From contig JAMFTG010000195.1 in assembly GCA_023974075.1 (NCBI GenBank), positions 154,435-218,434 of the forward strand: a stretch of DNA of 64,000 nt, written 5' to 3'. This stretch comes from Chaenocephalus aceratus (Eukaryota; Chordata; Actinopteri; Perciformes; Channichthyidae). Of this stretch, positions 1 through 12,090 are shown in pieces. The notes beneath the pieces are model-generated. The model saw nothing but the letters and a program-made list of their open reading frames with translations. It did no database searches and had not been told where the DNA came from. Numbering within the stretch: position 1 is the stretch's first letter; each line of letters opens with the position of its first letter. Made by a program: the position numbers and the translations under genes.

Positions 1-1790
1 TCATTAATATGGAAGGGGTGATGAGATGAGACACTTCAAATACGCACAAGTTAAATACGAAGGTAGAAGAGATGTAGTGATGGAGGGTTGTAGGGATGGA
101 GGAATGGAGGGATGAAGAGATGAACGGATGTAGGAATGAAGGGATGAACAGATGTAGGGATAAGCTATATAGGGATAAGGGATGAGGGAAAGGAGGGATG
201 AAGGGATCAGGGAAAGGAGGGATGAAGGGATAGAGGGCTGTACGGATGGAGAGATGTAGGGATGAAGGGATGAACGGATGAAGGGATGAACGGATGAAGG
301 GATGAACGGGTGTAGGGATGTAGGGATGTAGGGATGTAGCGATGTAGGGATGAAGGGATGAACGGATGAAGGGATGAGGGATGAAGGGATGAACGGATGA
401 AGGGATGTAGGGATGTAGGGATGAACGGAAGTAGGGATGAAGGGATGAAGGGATGAAGGGATGGAGGGATGTAGGGATGGAGGGATGAAGGGATGAAGGG
501 ATGTAGGGATGAAGGGATGGAGGGATGGAGGGATGAAGGGATGGAGGGATGTAGGGATGTAGGGATGAACGGATGTAGGGATAAGCTGTATAGGGCTGAA
601 GGGATAAGGGATGTCAGCATGAAGGGATAGAGGGTTGTACGGATGAAGGGATGTAGGGATGTAGGGCTGAAGGGATGTAGGGATGAAGGGATGTAGGGAT
701 GTAGGGATGAACGGATGAAGGGATGTAGGGATGAACAGATGTAGGGATGTAGGGATGAACGGATGAAGGGATGTAGGGATGAACGGATGTAGGGATGTAG
801 GGATGAACGGATGTAGGGATAAGCTGTATAGGGCTGAAGGGATAAGGGATGTCAGCATGAAGGGATAGAGGGTTGTACGGATGAAGGGATGTAGGGATGT
901 AGGGCTGAAGGGATGTAGGGATGGAGGGATGAAGGGATGGAGGGATGTAGGGATGTAGGGATGAACGGATGTAGGGATGAAGGGATGGAGGGATGTAGGG
1001 ATGAAGGGATGGAAGGATGAAGGGATGAAGGGATGGAGGGATGGAGGGATGAAGGGATGGAGGGATGTAGGGATGTAGGGATGAACGGATGTAGGGATAA
1101 GCTGTATAGGGCTGAAGGGATAAGGGATGTCAGCATGAAGGGATAGAGGGTTGTACGGATGAAGGGATGTAGGGATGTAGGGCTGAAGGGATGTAGGGAT
1201 GAAGGGATGTAGGGATGTAGGGATGAACGGATGAAGGGATGTAGGGATGAACAGATGTAGGGATGTAGGGATGAACGGATGAAGGGATGTAGGGATGAAC
1301 GGATGTAGGGATGTAGGGATGAACGGATGTAGGGATAAGCTGTATAGGGCTGAAGGGATAAGGGATGTCAGCATGAAGGGATAGAGGGTTGTACGGATGA
1401 AGGGATGTAGGGATGTAGGGCTGAAGGGATGTAGGGATGGAGGGATGAAGGGATGGAGGGATGTAGGGATGAACGGATGTAGGGATAAGCTGTATAGGGC
1501 TGAAGGGATAAGGGATGTCAGCATGAAGGGATAGAGGGTTGTACGGATGAAGGGATGTAGGGATGTAGGGCTGAAGGGATGTAGGGGTGTCAGCATGAAG
1601 GGATGAGGGAAAGGAGGGATGAAGGGATGAAGGGATAAGCTATATAGGGCTGAAGGGATGTCAGCATGAAGGGATGAGGGAAAGGAGGGATGAAGGGATG
1701 ATGGGATGTAAGGATTGAGGGCTGTATGGATGTGGGGATGAATCGATGAAGGGGGTCGATGGGTGGAGGGAGGAAGGGGTTTGGCTAAGT
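1..1790. repeat. Octamer minisatellite with higher-order structure
   Basis: The region is built from variants of an 8-bp unit, GGATGNAG (GGATGTAG, GGATGAAG, GGATGGAG, GGATGAAC). A longer block beginning ATAAGCTGTATAGGGCTGAAG and containing GATGTCAGCATGAAGG recurs at about 581, 819, 1097, 1336 and 1486, with degenerate relatives near 165 and 1635, so a higher-order repeat of about 240-280 bp (shorter, 150 bp, near the end) is superimposed. The array starts at or before the left window edge. Long minus-strand reading frames across it are a property of the repeat, not genes, because three 8-bp units make 24 nt and every frame reads a similar octapeptide. Confidence 0.95.
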
Positions 1791-2221
1791 ATGAGGTAGG
1801 AAGGGAAATGTATGAGTAGAAGGGAGAGGGAGGGCGGCTTGAGAGAATGGAGACAAGCGATGGCTGGATGTTTGGGTATAGACTAAGCCATGATTAGAGA
1901 TGGGGTTGAGGCCTGCTCCTGAAGCTAAGTTAACAAATTAGCTTAATTTAAGTTGTTACTTCAGTATCATTTTGCATTGTAAAATGCACAGTATGGATTT
2001 TGTTGTATCATTGACATCAACCAATTTCTACCTGTGCTGTGTGTTTACTGTTGCTGCCAGATGCTAAATTATTTAGTGGGAGTTTCAGGTTGAACTGGAC
2101 AGGAGGGATCGTGTGAAGACCTGCCTGGTATTGTACTGTTCCAAGTGTTTCATTTCTTTTGAGCAGGACTTTGTGCTTCCACTGTGTCTAATAATGTTTT
2201 AACTTGTACATCAAAACTAAT
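1791..2221. other. Intergenic, no gene seen
   Basis: Purine-rich sequence decaying out of the minisatellite, then ordinary AT-rich intergenic DNA. No reading frame, RNA gene or clear repeat boundary is visible. Confidence 0.5.
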
Positions 2222-2694
2222 GGTTCTTTCCACTGAAGTGAAGTTACTTGTAGTGGGGTAAATAACAGTACAATTCTGAGATACTTGTACTTTACTTGAG
2301 TATTTCCATTTGATGCTAATTTGTTCTTTTACTCCACTACCTTATTACCTTTAGTTACTTTACAGATGTGGATAAATGATGTGAAATATAATCAAGTGTT
2401 GAATCAGACTTTAGTTCCACCTGGAGTAAATCCACAAGCTACCCTGCAGTCTACAAAGCCATTCAGACTAGCTGCACCTTCACCAGCTTTGAGAACACTG
2501 CCAATTATATTAAAAACATATCATATATATCATTCTGAAATTGATAAATCTGCTTAATGAGTACTTTTTAAAATATTTCAATGTTAATACTTTTGTACTT
2601 TTATTTAAGAAACATTTTGGTTGCAGGACTTTTACTTGTAAGAGTATTCCTACGTCTGGTATACTGTACGATCTGAGTACTTTTCCCACCTCTG
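2222..2694. mobile_element. Truncated nonautonomous DNA element, CAGAGGTGGGA terminus
   Basis: The right end reads GAGTACTTTTCCCACCTCTG (2675-2694), the same terminus seen at 62190-62215. The body carries the subterminal repeats of that family (TACTTGTACTTTACTTGAGT near 2283, GGACTTTTACTTG near 2626). The left terminus is not recognisable, so this is a partial copy. The inverted terminus and ACTTGAGTA-type subterminal repeats are hAT-like, but no target-site duplication supports that here. Confidence 0.6.
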
Positions 2695-2747
2695 GTTATT
2701 TGCAAAGGAAACATTTATAATATCTCTTCTTCAAATGGAAATGTGCA

Positions 2748-3326
2748 ATTGTTTCCTCATGGTACTGTGGTTCATTTTAAATGACTTCTATATGTTAATA
2801 TGCGTTAGTTCATTAAATATACTTAACAACGTTTTTGAGACAAGCATTTTTGACACTACACAACTTGTTAGACCCTACTTATAGTGTCTTGCCTATCTCA
2901 ATGTATTGTAATACTGTACTAAACAATACATAGATATACCCTATAACCTGTTAAGCACTGAGCCTGTTTTTCAGGTCTCAGGCTCGAAAATGACATTCCC
3001 AGAACAAATGACCATATCTTCCCTTCTAAAAGTTACATTAATAATCTTTTTTCTCAAAGTAATGATAAACCTGTAAGTTGGATGTAGAAAAGTCAGAATC
3101 AATATAGATGTTTTTGATTTTAAAGAAAATTGTTTCCTTATGGTACTGTGGTTCATTTTGAATGACTTCTATATGTTAATATGCGTTAGTTCATTAAATA
3201 TATTTAACAACGTTTTTGAGACAAGCATTTTTGACACTACACAACTTGTTAGACCCTAATTATAGTTTCTTGCCTATCTCAATTTATTGTAATACTGTAC
3301 TAAACAATACATAAATATATACCCTA
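2748..3326. repeat. 200-bp direct duplication
   Basis: The segment 2748-2948 (starting ATTGTTTCCTCATGGTACTG) recurs nearly unchanged at 3128-3326 (starting ATTGTTTCCTTATGGTACTG), 380 bp downstream. The copies share the run through TATGCGTTAGTTCATTAAAT to the ACTAAACAATACAT tail and differ at scattered bases. The 180 bp between them is not repeated. No coding content. Confidence 0.9.
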
Positions 3327-3417
3327 TAATGTATGTTTATTTAATGAAATATATCTATAATACATCGGAGGAGTATTATTACTGATATAGTTTATTTCCA
3401 CTCGTTTCCCCTCCCTG

Positions 3418-3431
3418 CCGCTAGAGGGCGC
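3418..3431. promoter_or_regulatory. CTCF-like motif upstream of PWP2
   Basis: CCGCTAGAGGGCGC matches the vertebrate CTCF core CCASYAGRKGGCRS at 13 of 14 positions. It sits about 165 bp upstream of the PWP2 start codon, in a locally GC-rich stretch within AT-rich DNA. The match is read from sequence; occupancy is not known. Confidence 0.5.
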
Positions 3432-3596
3432 AGTGGTTTAAATTTAACTCGCCTCAGACCGGATGTGTCAAGTGTCAACAAAATGCTCACACGTGTGGAG
3501 TGGTAGAGGAAGAAGCATGTGTAACATTAGCCCTACATTTACCATAATACGGAGAAATACAAATAATTAAACATAAGTGCGTGAACAGTTACCAAA

Positions 3597-6500
3597 ATGA
3601 AGTTTGCTTATAGGGTAAGTACGCGACTGCTTGCTTGTAGCATCTTTCTGCAGCTAACCTTACTGTACGGGAGAAAACGTCACACCATACTTCACTCAAA
3701 ATGTGTGCATTTTAATATGTTATTGTATATATGTTAAGGAAAAGAGTGAGAACTACATAAACAAATGTACGATATATTGTGTTAGTATTCACACTTATAT
3801 TCGGCTGACGGATATTATAGAAAACCTCATTTTATTGTTTTTAAAAACCCTTTTCTCTAACCGTTTTCACTAATAGACGTTGCTAACTTCCCACATGTGT
3901 GAATTCAGTTCGGGATGAAGTTCAATTTATACCAGCGAATGTGAATTTTAAGTGATTTCTAAAATAAAAACACTGTCTTTATTGTAGTTTTCCAATCTGC
4001 TCGGAGCGGTCTATCGTCAGGGAAATTTGAGTTTCTCTAAAGATGGCAACGCTGTGATCAGTCCGGTTGGAAACAGAATCTCTGTCTTCGACTTGAAAAA
4101 GTAAGTCATGGTTAAAAACAGACGTGGTTCTGTGAAGCCCTGCCTGCAAATCTAGGTTCAAGACGAGACACATTTAAATGATGCATGAACTAACTGGTGT
4201 CACAATTTCTCCTTTAGCAACACATCTGAGACATTACCCATCTCCACTGTCAAAAACATCACATGTGTGGGTCTCTCCCCTGATGGGAACATAGCAATCG
4301 TTGTGGATGAAGGTATGACTTTCTGTCTCTTTCTTATGTTTGAACTCCAGTCGATGTGCTGTTGCAGGGGGAAACATGTCTCTATGTTTGTGTCACACAG
4401 ATGGAGCAGCAGTGTTGGTCAGTCTCATCACCCGAGCCATCCTTCATCATTTCCACTTCCACAAGCCCGTCAGCAGCATCCGCTTCTCACCTGATGGCAG
4501 GTCAGGATGAACTTCATTCATGAAATATATTTTAAAATGTTTCTTCCCAGGTCCTAAAGGGAAATCTTCACGTTACTTTTCCTTGACCACCAGTGCAAAA
4601 TCTAAAAGATATTTAATGTACTGTAAGATAACATTTAATGTCAGCTATTATTGGTGAGAGAATCACAAAAATAGTAATTCAAGTTTGTATAATATTAATT
4701 GTTGCACCTATATGCACCAAACACGTGAATGGACTTAAAATGTCTCATTTGTTGCACTGTTATCAGTAAATGTTGGAATCAGATATGTGATCAGTGCCAG
4801 AATCGGTAGAAATGTTCCAAAAGATACCGGATATGTTTAAAGCTTTTTTACATTATGGACTATCTAGTTACTGGTTACTTAAAATGTATTTCTGCAATAT
4901 TGTTTTGATACAGTCACCTGAAGTCAAACATAAATAATGCTGAGTTTGAATGTGTTTGTTCCCTTACAGGAAGTTTGTTGTCACAAAGGAAAACGTAGCT
5001 CTGATGTACCACGCTCCTGGAAAGCAGCGTGAGTTTAATGCCTTTGTGTTGGACAAGAGTTACTACGGTCCCTACGATGAAACCACCTGCATCGACTGGA
5101 CGGACGACTCCAAGTGAGTCAAAATGTATTGGCCTTAAAGCATTGAAAAAGCTGCGAAAAACAAAATGTCTCATTGTTGTAACATTTCCCTTTAGGTGTT
5201 TTGTAGTGGGCAGCAAAGACATGTCCACGTGGGTGTTCGGTGCAGAGCGCTGGGCCAACCTCATCTACTACTCCCTCGGGGGACATAAGGACGTCATCGT
5301 GGGATGTTTCTTTGAGAAAGACAGCCTGGATGTGAGTTTATGTTCACTCTCTTGTCCTTTGTGACTTCAGCTGTAAGGACATGTTGTTTTGCATGAAGAA
5401 AAGACCTTAAAAGTGTCCCTTTGTTGTCAGCTGTACACGGTGAGCCAGGACGGGACACTGTGTGTGTGGGAGAGTGACACGGAGCTGGGCGGCCTTGTCC
5501 TCACAAAGAAACAGGACAAACCCAAGCCTCCAAAGGAAGGGGAGGAAGACGAGGAGGAGGAGGAGGAGGAGGAGGACAGGGTGGAGGGACAGGAAGGAGA
5601 GGTCATCAGAGGGAAAGCTGAGGCTCAAAAAGACAAGGGGGAGACCAAAAACGTTCGATTCAGGCAGATGAGCAAGTAAGACGCTTCTTGTTTTCCTTTT
5701 ATTATTTTGATGGGAAATAGCCTACAAAAACACTGTAAGGTTCATACTGTGCCAACCATCCTGCTCTCCATTCGGCGCCTGGCTCTGTGCAAAGAGCCGG
5801 TTCATCTGCTCTAAGCTATAGTAGCAGCATCAGCCATTTACATGAATATGTGCTGTAGCTTAGAGCTAATGTATTCGAGTCCTTTTTTCTCCTCGATAAA
5901 TGCTTTTCAAAGTTCTCAAACTGCACTTTTTCCTCTTCTAGGCACTTTTTCAACAAGGAGGGGGATTTTAACAACTTGACGGCTGCCACCTATCACAAGC
6001 AGACCCACATCCTGGTCACAGGTTTCGCCTCTGGGATTTTCCACCTGCACGAGCTTCCAGAGTTCAACCTTATCCACTCCCTGAGGTGAGAGACAAGTTG
6101 TTTTTTGTATGTCTGCAGCAACGACAAATCCCAGAAAAAAGATGTCTACATTCATGTGATATATTTTGTTACGATTCTTCTTGCAGTATTTCCGACCAGA
6201 GAATCGCCTCAGTGTCTATAAACAGCTCTGGAGACTGGATCGGCTTCGGTTGCTCGGGTAAGAACCTCTTTTTTTGAATATTTTCTTAACTCAAAAAGTA
6301 CCTGACTTCTAAAAAGACAAGGTTTGTTGTTTCAGGGATGGGTCAGCTGCTAGTGTGGGAGTGGCAGAGCGAGTCGTACGTCTTCAAGCAGCAGGGACAC
6401 TTCAACAACATGTCCTCGCTGGCCTACTCTCCAGACGGACAGTACATCGCTACAGGAGGAGACGACGGAAAAGTGAGTCCTTCTTACTTTAAAGGTGTCC

Positions 6501-9500
6501 TATCATGCAAAGTACACTTTTTCATGTCTTTTATACATAAACATGTGTCCCCGGTGTGTCAGGGAACTCACAAAGCGTCAGAAAACACAAGCCTCTCTTT
6601 TCCTCCGTACTCAAATCTCTAAAAACGGGGGGAACAACGGATCTGATCCAGATTTGCTGCCGATATGACGTAATATCGGAGATGTGGGCTGGCTTTACGC
6701 CCACAGCCCTATCAGAAACGTTGCTATCAGAAACGTTGCTATCAGAAACAATGTGCGACGTGTTTTGGACGTAATATGGTCTTTGTTTACATTAGCAAGC
6801 ATCGCTAACACTCAGAGCTAACCTGTACTGGAGAGAATATGTGTAAAGAAGCAGGATATAAAAAAGGGAACTCGCCTTGTGGTAAACCCGCAAGAGAAGA
6901 AGCATTTGAGCTCTATACTGTTTCAGAAATAATCCTTGATGTGGTTTGGAACATGATATGGCGTTTAATCACGGCAGCGTTTAGCTGTATCTGGGTAGAA
7001 TTCTTCTGCATGTTTTTTTCCTTTTTTTTCTACGAACCCAGAATCAGCACTTTAATAACAGGGCTGAAATAGAGGGGTATGAGGCATGGCTACAATGGGT
7101 GATCTGTTTGGTATTTTGAGCAAAACGCATAACCTATAATATAATGGACCTTTTAATTTATTTATTTTTACCGTGGATTACATAAGGGATTCTGATCATG
7201 TCATCACGGTGTTCTCTTCTCCCCAGGTCAAAGTGTGGAACACAAACAGCGGCCTTTGCTTCGTCACCTTCACAGAGCACACCAGCAGCATCACGAAAGT
7301 TACCTTTACCTCCAGCGGCTTCGTCATCGTCAGCGCTTCTCTGGACGGGACGGTGCGAGCGTTCGACCTGCACAGGTGACCCACGGCAACGCTGGTCCCC
7401 TTCCAACTCCTAATGGAGACACACTGACAGCAGAAAGGTCTCTGTGTCTAAAGGGAAACGACTTTTAAATGTCGGTGTGTACTTTTTGTGATTACAGGTA
7501 CAGAAACTTCCGGACGTTCACGTCTCCGCGGCCTGCGCAGTTCTCCTCCCTCGCTGTAGACGTCAGCGGGGAGCTGGTGAGCGCCGGCGCTCAGGATTCA
7601 TTTGAGATCTTTCTGTGGTCCATGCAGACAGGCAGACTGCTGGAGGTACGCACACATTCATATATATATATATACCTGGGTTCTACCACATTTCCTTTTT
7701 AAAGTTTTAAAGCAAGTCAGTTGTCATATTTTATAATATCATATCAAAATCTCATCTCCCTGTAACGGTGCTGGAAATGTTGTTTTTGAAACACTCAATG
7801 CTACACATGAAACTTTGATCTGTAGAAAAAAAGACTTTTTGAATAAAGGCTTTGGAGTTATTGTAAATGTTTGGATCACACAAGTCTGACACAGTGCTGA
7901 TAATCTCCCACTAGAATCTGACCCTACTAATAATACATTTAGTCAACATTAAGCTGTCTTTGGCTCTTTTCTGCTGTAACAAATGTACCCCTCTGTGGGA
8001 CGAATAATGAATATACTACTAATATTATTGGTGCAGTTTAATCAGAAATACCAGCTTTAAACACAATGCTTAATCATGCAAGAAAACAAAAACCTGCACA
8101 GAATGTAAACGTTGCTTCCAAACTCTTCAGTACATTTATTAATTAAATTCTCACGTGGCTCATGTTTAAAAATATTCATATTTTTCCCTCCCTGTTATTG
8201 ATAGGTCCTTGGGGGCCACGAGGGCCCGGTCAGCTGTCTGTGCTTCAGTCCGGTCCACTCCATCCTGGCCAGTGTCTCCTGGGACCGCACTGTCCGGCTG
8301 TGGGACATGTTGGACAGCTGGCAGGTCAAAGAGACACTACCCCTCACCTCTGATGGTAAATACACACGCTGAATATTTCATTATACATACAATATGCATT
8401 ACCTTAATATCTATTATTACTGCACATATTTTATATTTTATTTCAATGTAAATACTGCTATATTTTACTGTATTCTTGTTATTATAGTTTTCTTAAAATA
8501 GTTTTCTATCTGTGTTTTCTGATTCTGAATATAAGGAACCTATGTTATTTCTGGAGTGTTAAGGGACTTTATTGTATGATTGTTCCAGGTTATAAATAAA
8601 GTCCTACGACAGGTGAAGTAGGTTCTGATGGTTCAAAAAGAGAACATAGCGATTTTGATCAAATTCTGCTTCATAGTGGATAACAAGTCATTTCAAGGCC
8701 CTAAACATGTTGGAATAACACAAGAAACAACGTTTGTCTTTTGCGATGGATAATGTAGAGCAGTGATCACCAACCTTTTTAAGCCCAAGATCACCGACCT
8801 CGACCTAGGTGAAAGGCGAGATCTACCTATTGCAGAATTGAGTGATAAAGACGGCCCAGACAGTGCTTCCAATTTGAGGCCTTTTATAGGCTAATTGCAT
8901 CTGAATTACTGTTACAATGAAGGCTCCATAATCAGCTCACGGCATATAGGCAGGGGTAAAGTGCTATTTCTTTTGAGTGGGGGGTGGACTTCACCTCCTC
9001 TAGGGAGGTCCTCTAGGTCCTATCCTCCTCTAGGGGGGTCCGGGGGCATGCTTCCCCGGGAAGATTTTTTTTTTTTTTAAATATTGAAGTTGAAAGCATC
9101 AATCTGGTGCACTTTGAGAGCAACATGAAGAGATCTATGGATGGATACCTCTCTCAGCACCCAGATGTTCTTGTTTTACTGCCATATAATATTTCATAGC
9201 TGTTTTTCATGTATTCTCTTATTGTTTGTATAACTATAATGATCATATGAAGGTGTGCCTCAGAAATAATCTTTTGAATAATTTGTGACAAAACCGTTCT
9301 AAACACTCAGAGAGTCCTTTGCTCACCTGAGCCCCTCAGTCTGACAGGGGAGGACTCTCCTCCAGCTTGTTGTGGAAACAGCTCCTTATGTCCGTTAGTG
9401 CAGCTAGATAACCAGATGCTAACATCACGGTCCCCACTAGCACCGGTCCCTCTCCCTCTCTCCCTCTCTATCACACTAAATGCGCTATTGCCACACACAC

Positions 9501-12090
9501 ACAGCCCCGAGCTTGAATGATACAAGCACATGTGCAGTATTTCCCATAGGTATTTCCATGCAACTCTCTGATTGGTCTGGTGACTTGCCTCTGTTGCATT
9601 CACTGAACACGGGAAATTGCAGTCCTCTCTTGTGTTATGATGAGGTTCACGTAAAGCACGGTTAATGTATTATATTATTGAGGTGTCTCAAATATACGTC
9701 AATCAAGTGGCACCTGCTAACGGGGTGGTGGATGATAGGTTTACATCTAAAAACCTATTTTTCAAACATTATTATTTTAATTTAAATTTATTTTGTTACT
9801 TTTTTTTAAGGGTCCGCGATCTACCCGCACCACACACTATCACTGCTATCATATGTGATGTCATATTCTGCTGTATATTTTCCTCTCAGGTTTGGCAGTG
9901 ACGTACCGCCCTGACGGTCAGGAGCTGGCTGTAGCCACTCTGAACGGGGAGGTTTCTTTCTGGAACCCACAAACGGCGACACAAACCGGCTCCGTGTCCG
10001 GACGCCACGACCTGGAGACGGGCCGCAAAGAGACGGATAAAATCACAGCCAAGCAGTCCGCTAAGGGGAAGTGAGTGAGAGCTGAACTCATTTCCTTTGG
10101 TCCAATCAAAGCAGATAAGGCTTTGTGTGGAATATAAGATTCAGGATGCGCTTCCTCACCTTTGTTCATCCAGGTCCTTCACGTCGCTGTGCTACTCTGC
10201 GGACGGGGAGTCGGTTTTGGCGGGAGGACAGTCCAAGTTTGTCTGCATCTACAACGTGAAGGAGCAGATGCTCATGAAGAAGTTTGAGATCTCCTGCAAC
10301 CTGTCCTTCGATGCCATGGAGGTACGACTTTCAGAGCAACATCACACACTTCAAGGAATCTTTCATGTTCCACAGAAGGATCCAGTGATCACCAATATGC
10401 TTACTCGGTTCTTGAACTTGTTTTCCCATGCTGCCTTCAGGAGTTCCTGGACAGGCGGAAGATGACGGAGTTCGGCAGCCTGGCTCTGGTGGACGAGGGA
10501 GCTGGAGACGGGGAGGGGGTCAACATCAGCCTGCCTGGAGTCAGGAAAGGTATGCCATCACTTAAAAGAGCTGTTATGAAGTATGATAATCCACAAAAGG
10601 GTTGGCATCATTGCCGTCCAGCTGATGATCCAAAATGGTGGTCTATTTTTTACGTCGTGCTCTGTATTCGCTTGTGTTTTTACTCATATTTTCTGTATCG
10701 TTTTTTTCTTTTAAAGGGGATATGAGTTCTCGACACTTCAAGCCTGAGATCAGAGTGAGCTCGCTGCGGTTCTCTCCTACTGGTAGGTTGTCGTTAAGTA
10801 CTGAGTGTGCTAGGAATGTCTGATAAAGAGGATAGAAAGGGTGCTTATGAAATGACAGTTTTGGAAATATAATCATTTAATTATCAAAACGCTCTAAAGT
10901 TATCGTTTTTTTTGTCCATCCGTCAATTAACACATCAAATGGAATGTCCTCTATCATACTTTGTTATGCAGCTGGCAACAAGTTGAGAAGGAATTGAGTT
11001 TAAATGTCGATGGGGGAGTGTAAGATCTGTAAACACGGAGAGAGCAATGGTCACCTTACATACTCTGAATTGTATTTGTTGTCATATTTTTTATTTAAGT
11101 CAATCTAATGGGAAACTGTGGTCTTAAAGGTTTATTAAGTGTTTCCATGTTTTCTCAGGTCGTAGCTGGGCGGCCACCACCACCGAGGGTCTGCTGGTCT
11201 ACTCCCTCGACGGCTCTCTGGTCTTTGACCCCTACGACCTTGACATGGACGTGACGCCGGCCAGCATCCGTAAGCAGCTGCGGCTCCAGGAGTGGGCGCC
11301 GGCCATCGTGCTGGCGTTCAGACTCAACGAAAAAGCCCTGAAGCAGGAAGTGCTGGAAAAAGTGCCGCATGAGCAGAGTGAGTCCATCTCAAATGATAAT
11401 GAAATGATCTGCTCCCTCTGAACGTTATCAATGATATTTATTTGATCTTCCAGTCCCAGTGGTTTGCAGCTCTCTTCCTGAGATCTACGTGGAGAAGCTT
11501 CTGGGATTCGTGGCGGCGAGTTTGGAGAAGTCGGGTCACCTGCAGTTCTACATGACCTGGGCCCAGAGCCTGCTCATGCTGCACGGACAGAAGCTGAAGA
11601 ACAGGTACGCTCCCAGGCCCTTGTTGATTTCCCTTCCCGTCTTACTATGATTATGGGTGACTGATTATCTCTATCTGCTGTGCAGGTCGGGAGCCATACT
11701 GCCCACGCTGCAGGCGCTGCAGAAAAGCATCCAGAGACACTTTGACAATCTGTCCAAACTGTAAGTATTAACGTTCACATCAATCCCCACCGTCTTATAT
11801 CGAGCTTTAATCAACACAACTCTGAAGCCACAAATGAGTTTCCATGTCATTTCCTGTTTTTGTAATGCAAGAAATCCTCCTGAGCCCTGACACTCTTACC
11901 TCTGTTCCTACTGTACAGGTGTGACTTTAACATGTATAACATTCGCTACGCCGTGGCCCTGTCGAAGCAGAGGGGCATGAAGAGGACCGCTGAGGAGGAA
12001 GAGGAGGAAGAGGAGGAGGAGGAGGAGGATGAAGAGATGTCCGAGAAGATGAGCGTGGCCTCCATCGAGGAGGCAGAGTTGATGCTGTAG
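3597..12090 (+). CDS. pwp2: PWP2, UTP-B subunit of the SSU processome (21 exons, one frameshift)
   Basis: Encodes a tandem WD40 protein of about 923 aa (human about 919). In the UTP-B complex PWP2 binds U3 snoRNP-containing 90S pre-ribosomes in the nucleolus and is needed for 18S rRNA maturation. Exons: 3597-3614, 3988-4100, 4218-4312, 4401-4500, 4970-5113, 5196-5331, 5431-5675, 5942-6085, 6187-6257, 6336-6472, 7227-7375, 7498-7645, 8205-8356, 9890-10070, 10174-10321, 10441-10549, 10717-10782, 11159-11377, 11454-11604, 11686-11760, 11919-12090. All introns are GT-AG. Recognisable family blocks are [13 protein letters not shown] near the N-terminus, [15 protein letters not shown] (exon 6), [20 protein letters not shown] (exon 8) and [11 protein letters not shown] (exon 17); a Utp12-type C-terminal region follows. 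Glu-rich stretches lie in exon 7 and in the last exon. Exon 13 has one extra C (run 8340-8344), so the exons sum to 2773 nt rather than 2772. Confidence 0.96.
6489..7156 (+). mobile_element. MITE, AAAGGTCCCCTATTAT family, long subtype (PWP2 intron 10)
   Basis: Begins TTAAAGGTGTCCTATCATGC and ends ATAATGGACCTTTTAA, imperfect inverted termini each within a TTAA. The inside (CTCTTTTCCTCCGTACTCAA, TGCTGCCGATATGACGTAAT) matches the copies at 32301-32874 and, reversed, at 51324-51764. No transposase is present. The TTAA at both ends suggests a piggyBac-type target preference, which is inference. Confidence 0.75.
7646..8204 (+). other. PWP2 intron 12, nothing recognised
   Basis: Ordinary AT-rich intron with a short TA run after the donor. 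No TE terminus, RNA gene or extra exon is seen. Confidence 0.5.
8761..9838. mobile_element. hAT-like element remnant in PWP2 intron 13
   Basis: The left end, CAGTGATCACCAACCTTTTT at 8761, resembles the CAGNGNTC...CCAACC termini of Charlie-type hAT elements. Related CGCGATCTACCCGCACC sequence lies at about 9814-9830. No matching right terminal repeat and no target-site duplication were found, so the right boundary is uncertain. It includes a short CT/GA-rich stretch (9440-9475) and a T9-11 tract near 9067. No transposase reading frame. Confidence 0.45.
10783..11158 (+). other. PWP2 intron 17, nothing recognised
   Basis: AT-rich intron with no repeat boundary, RNA gene or cryptic exon that I can support. 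Confidence 0.45.

Noticed and set aside
4..1596. 530-codon minus-strand open frame with SLHPFIPT repeats
   Set aside because: It is produced by the 8-bp tandem repeat in every frame; no splice sites, start context or domain.
4914..5264. Minus-strand 116-codon frame across PWP2 exons 5-6
   Set aside because: Antisense shadow of real PWP2 exons.
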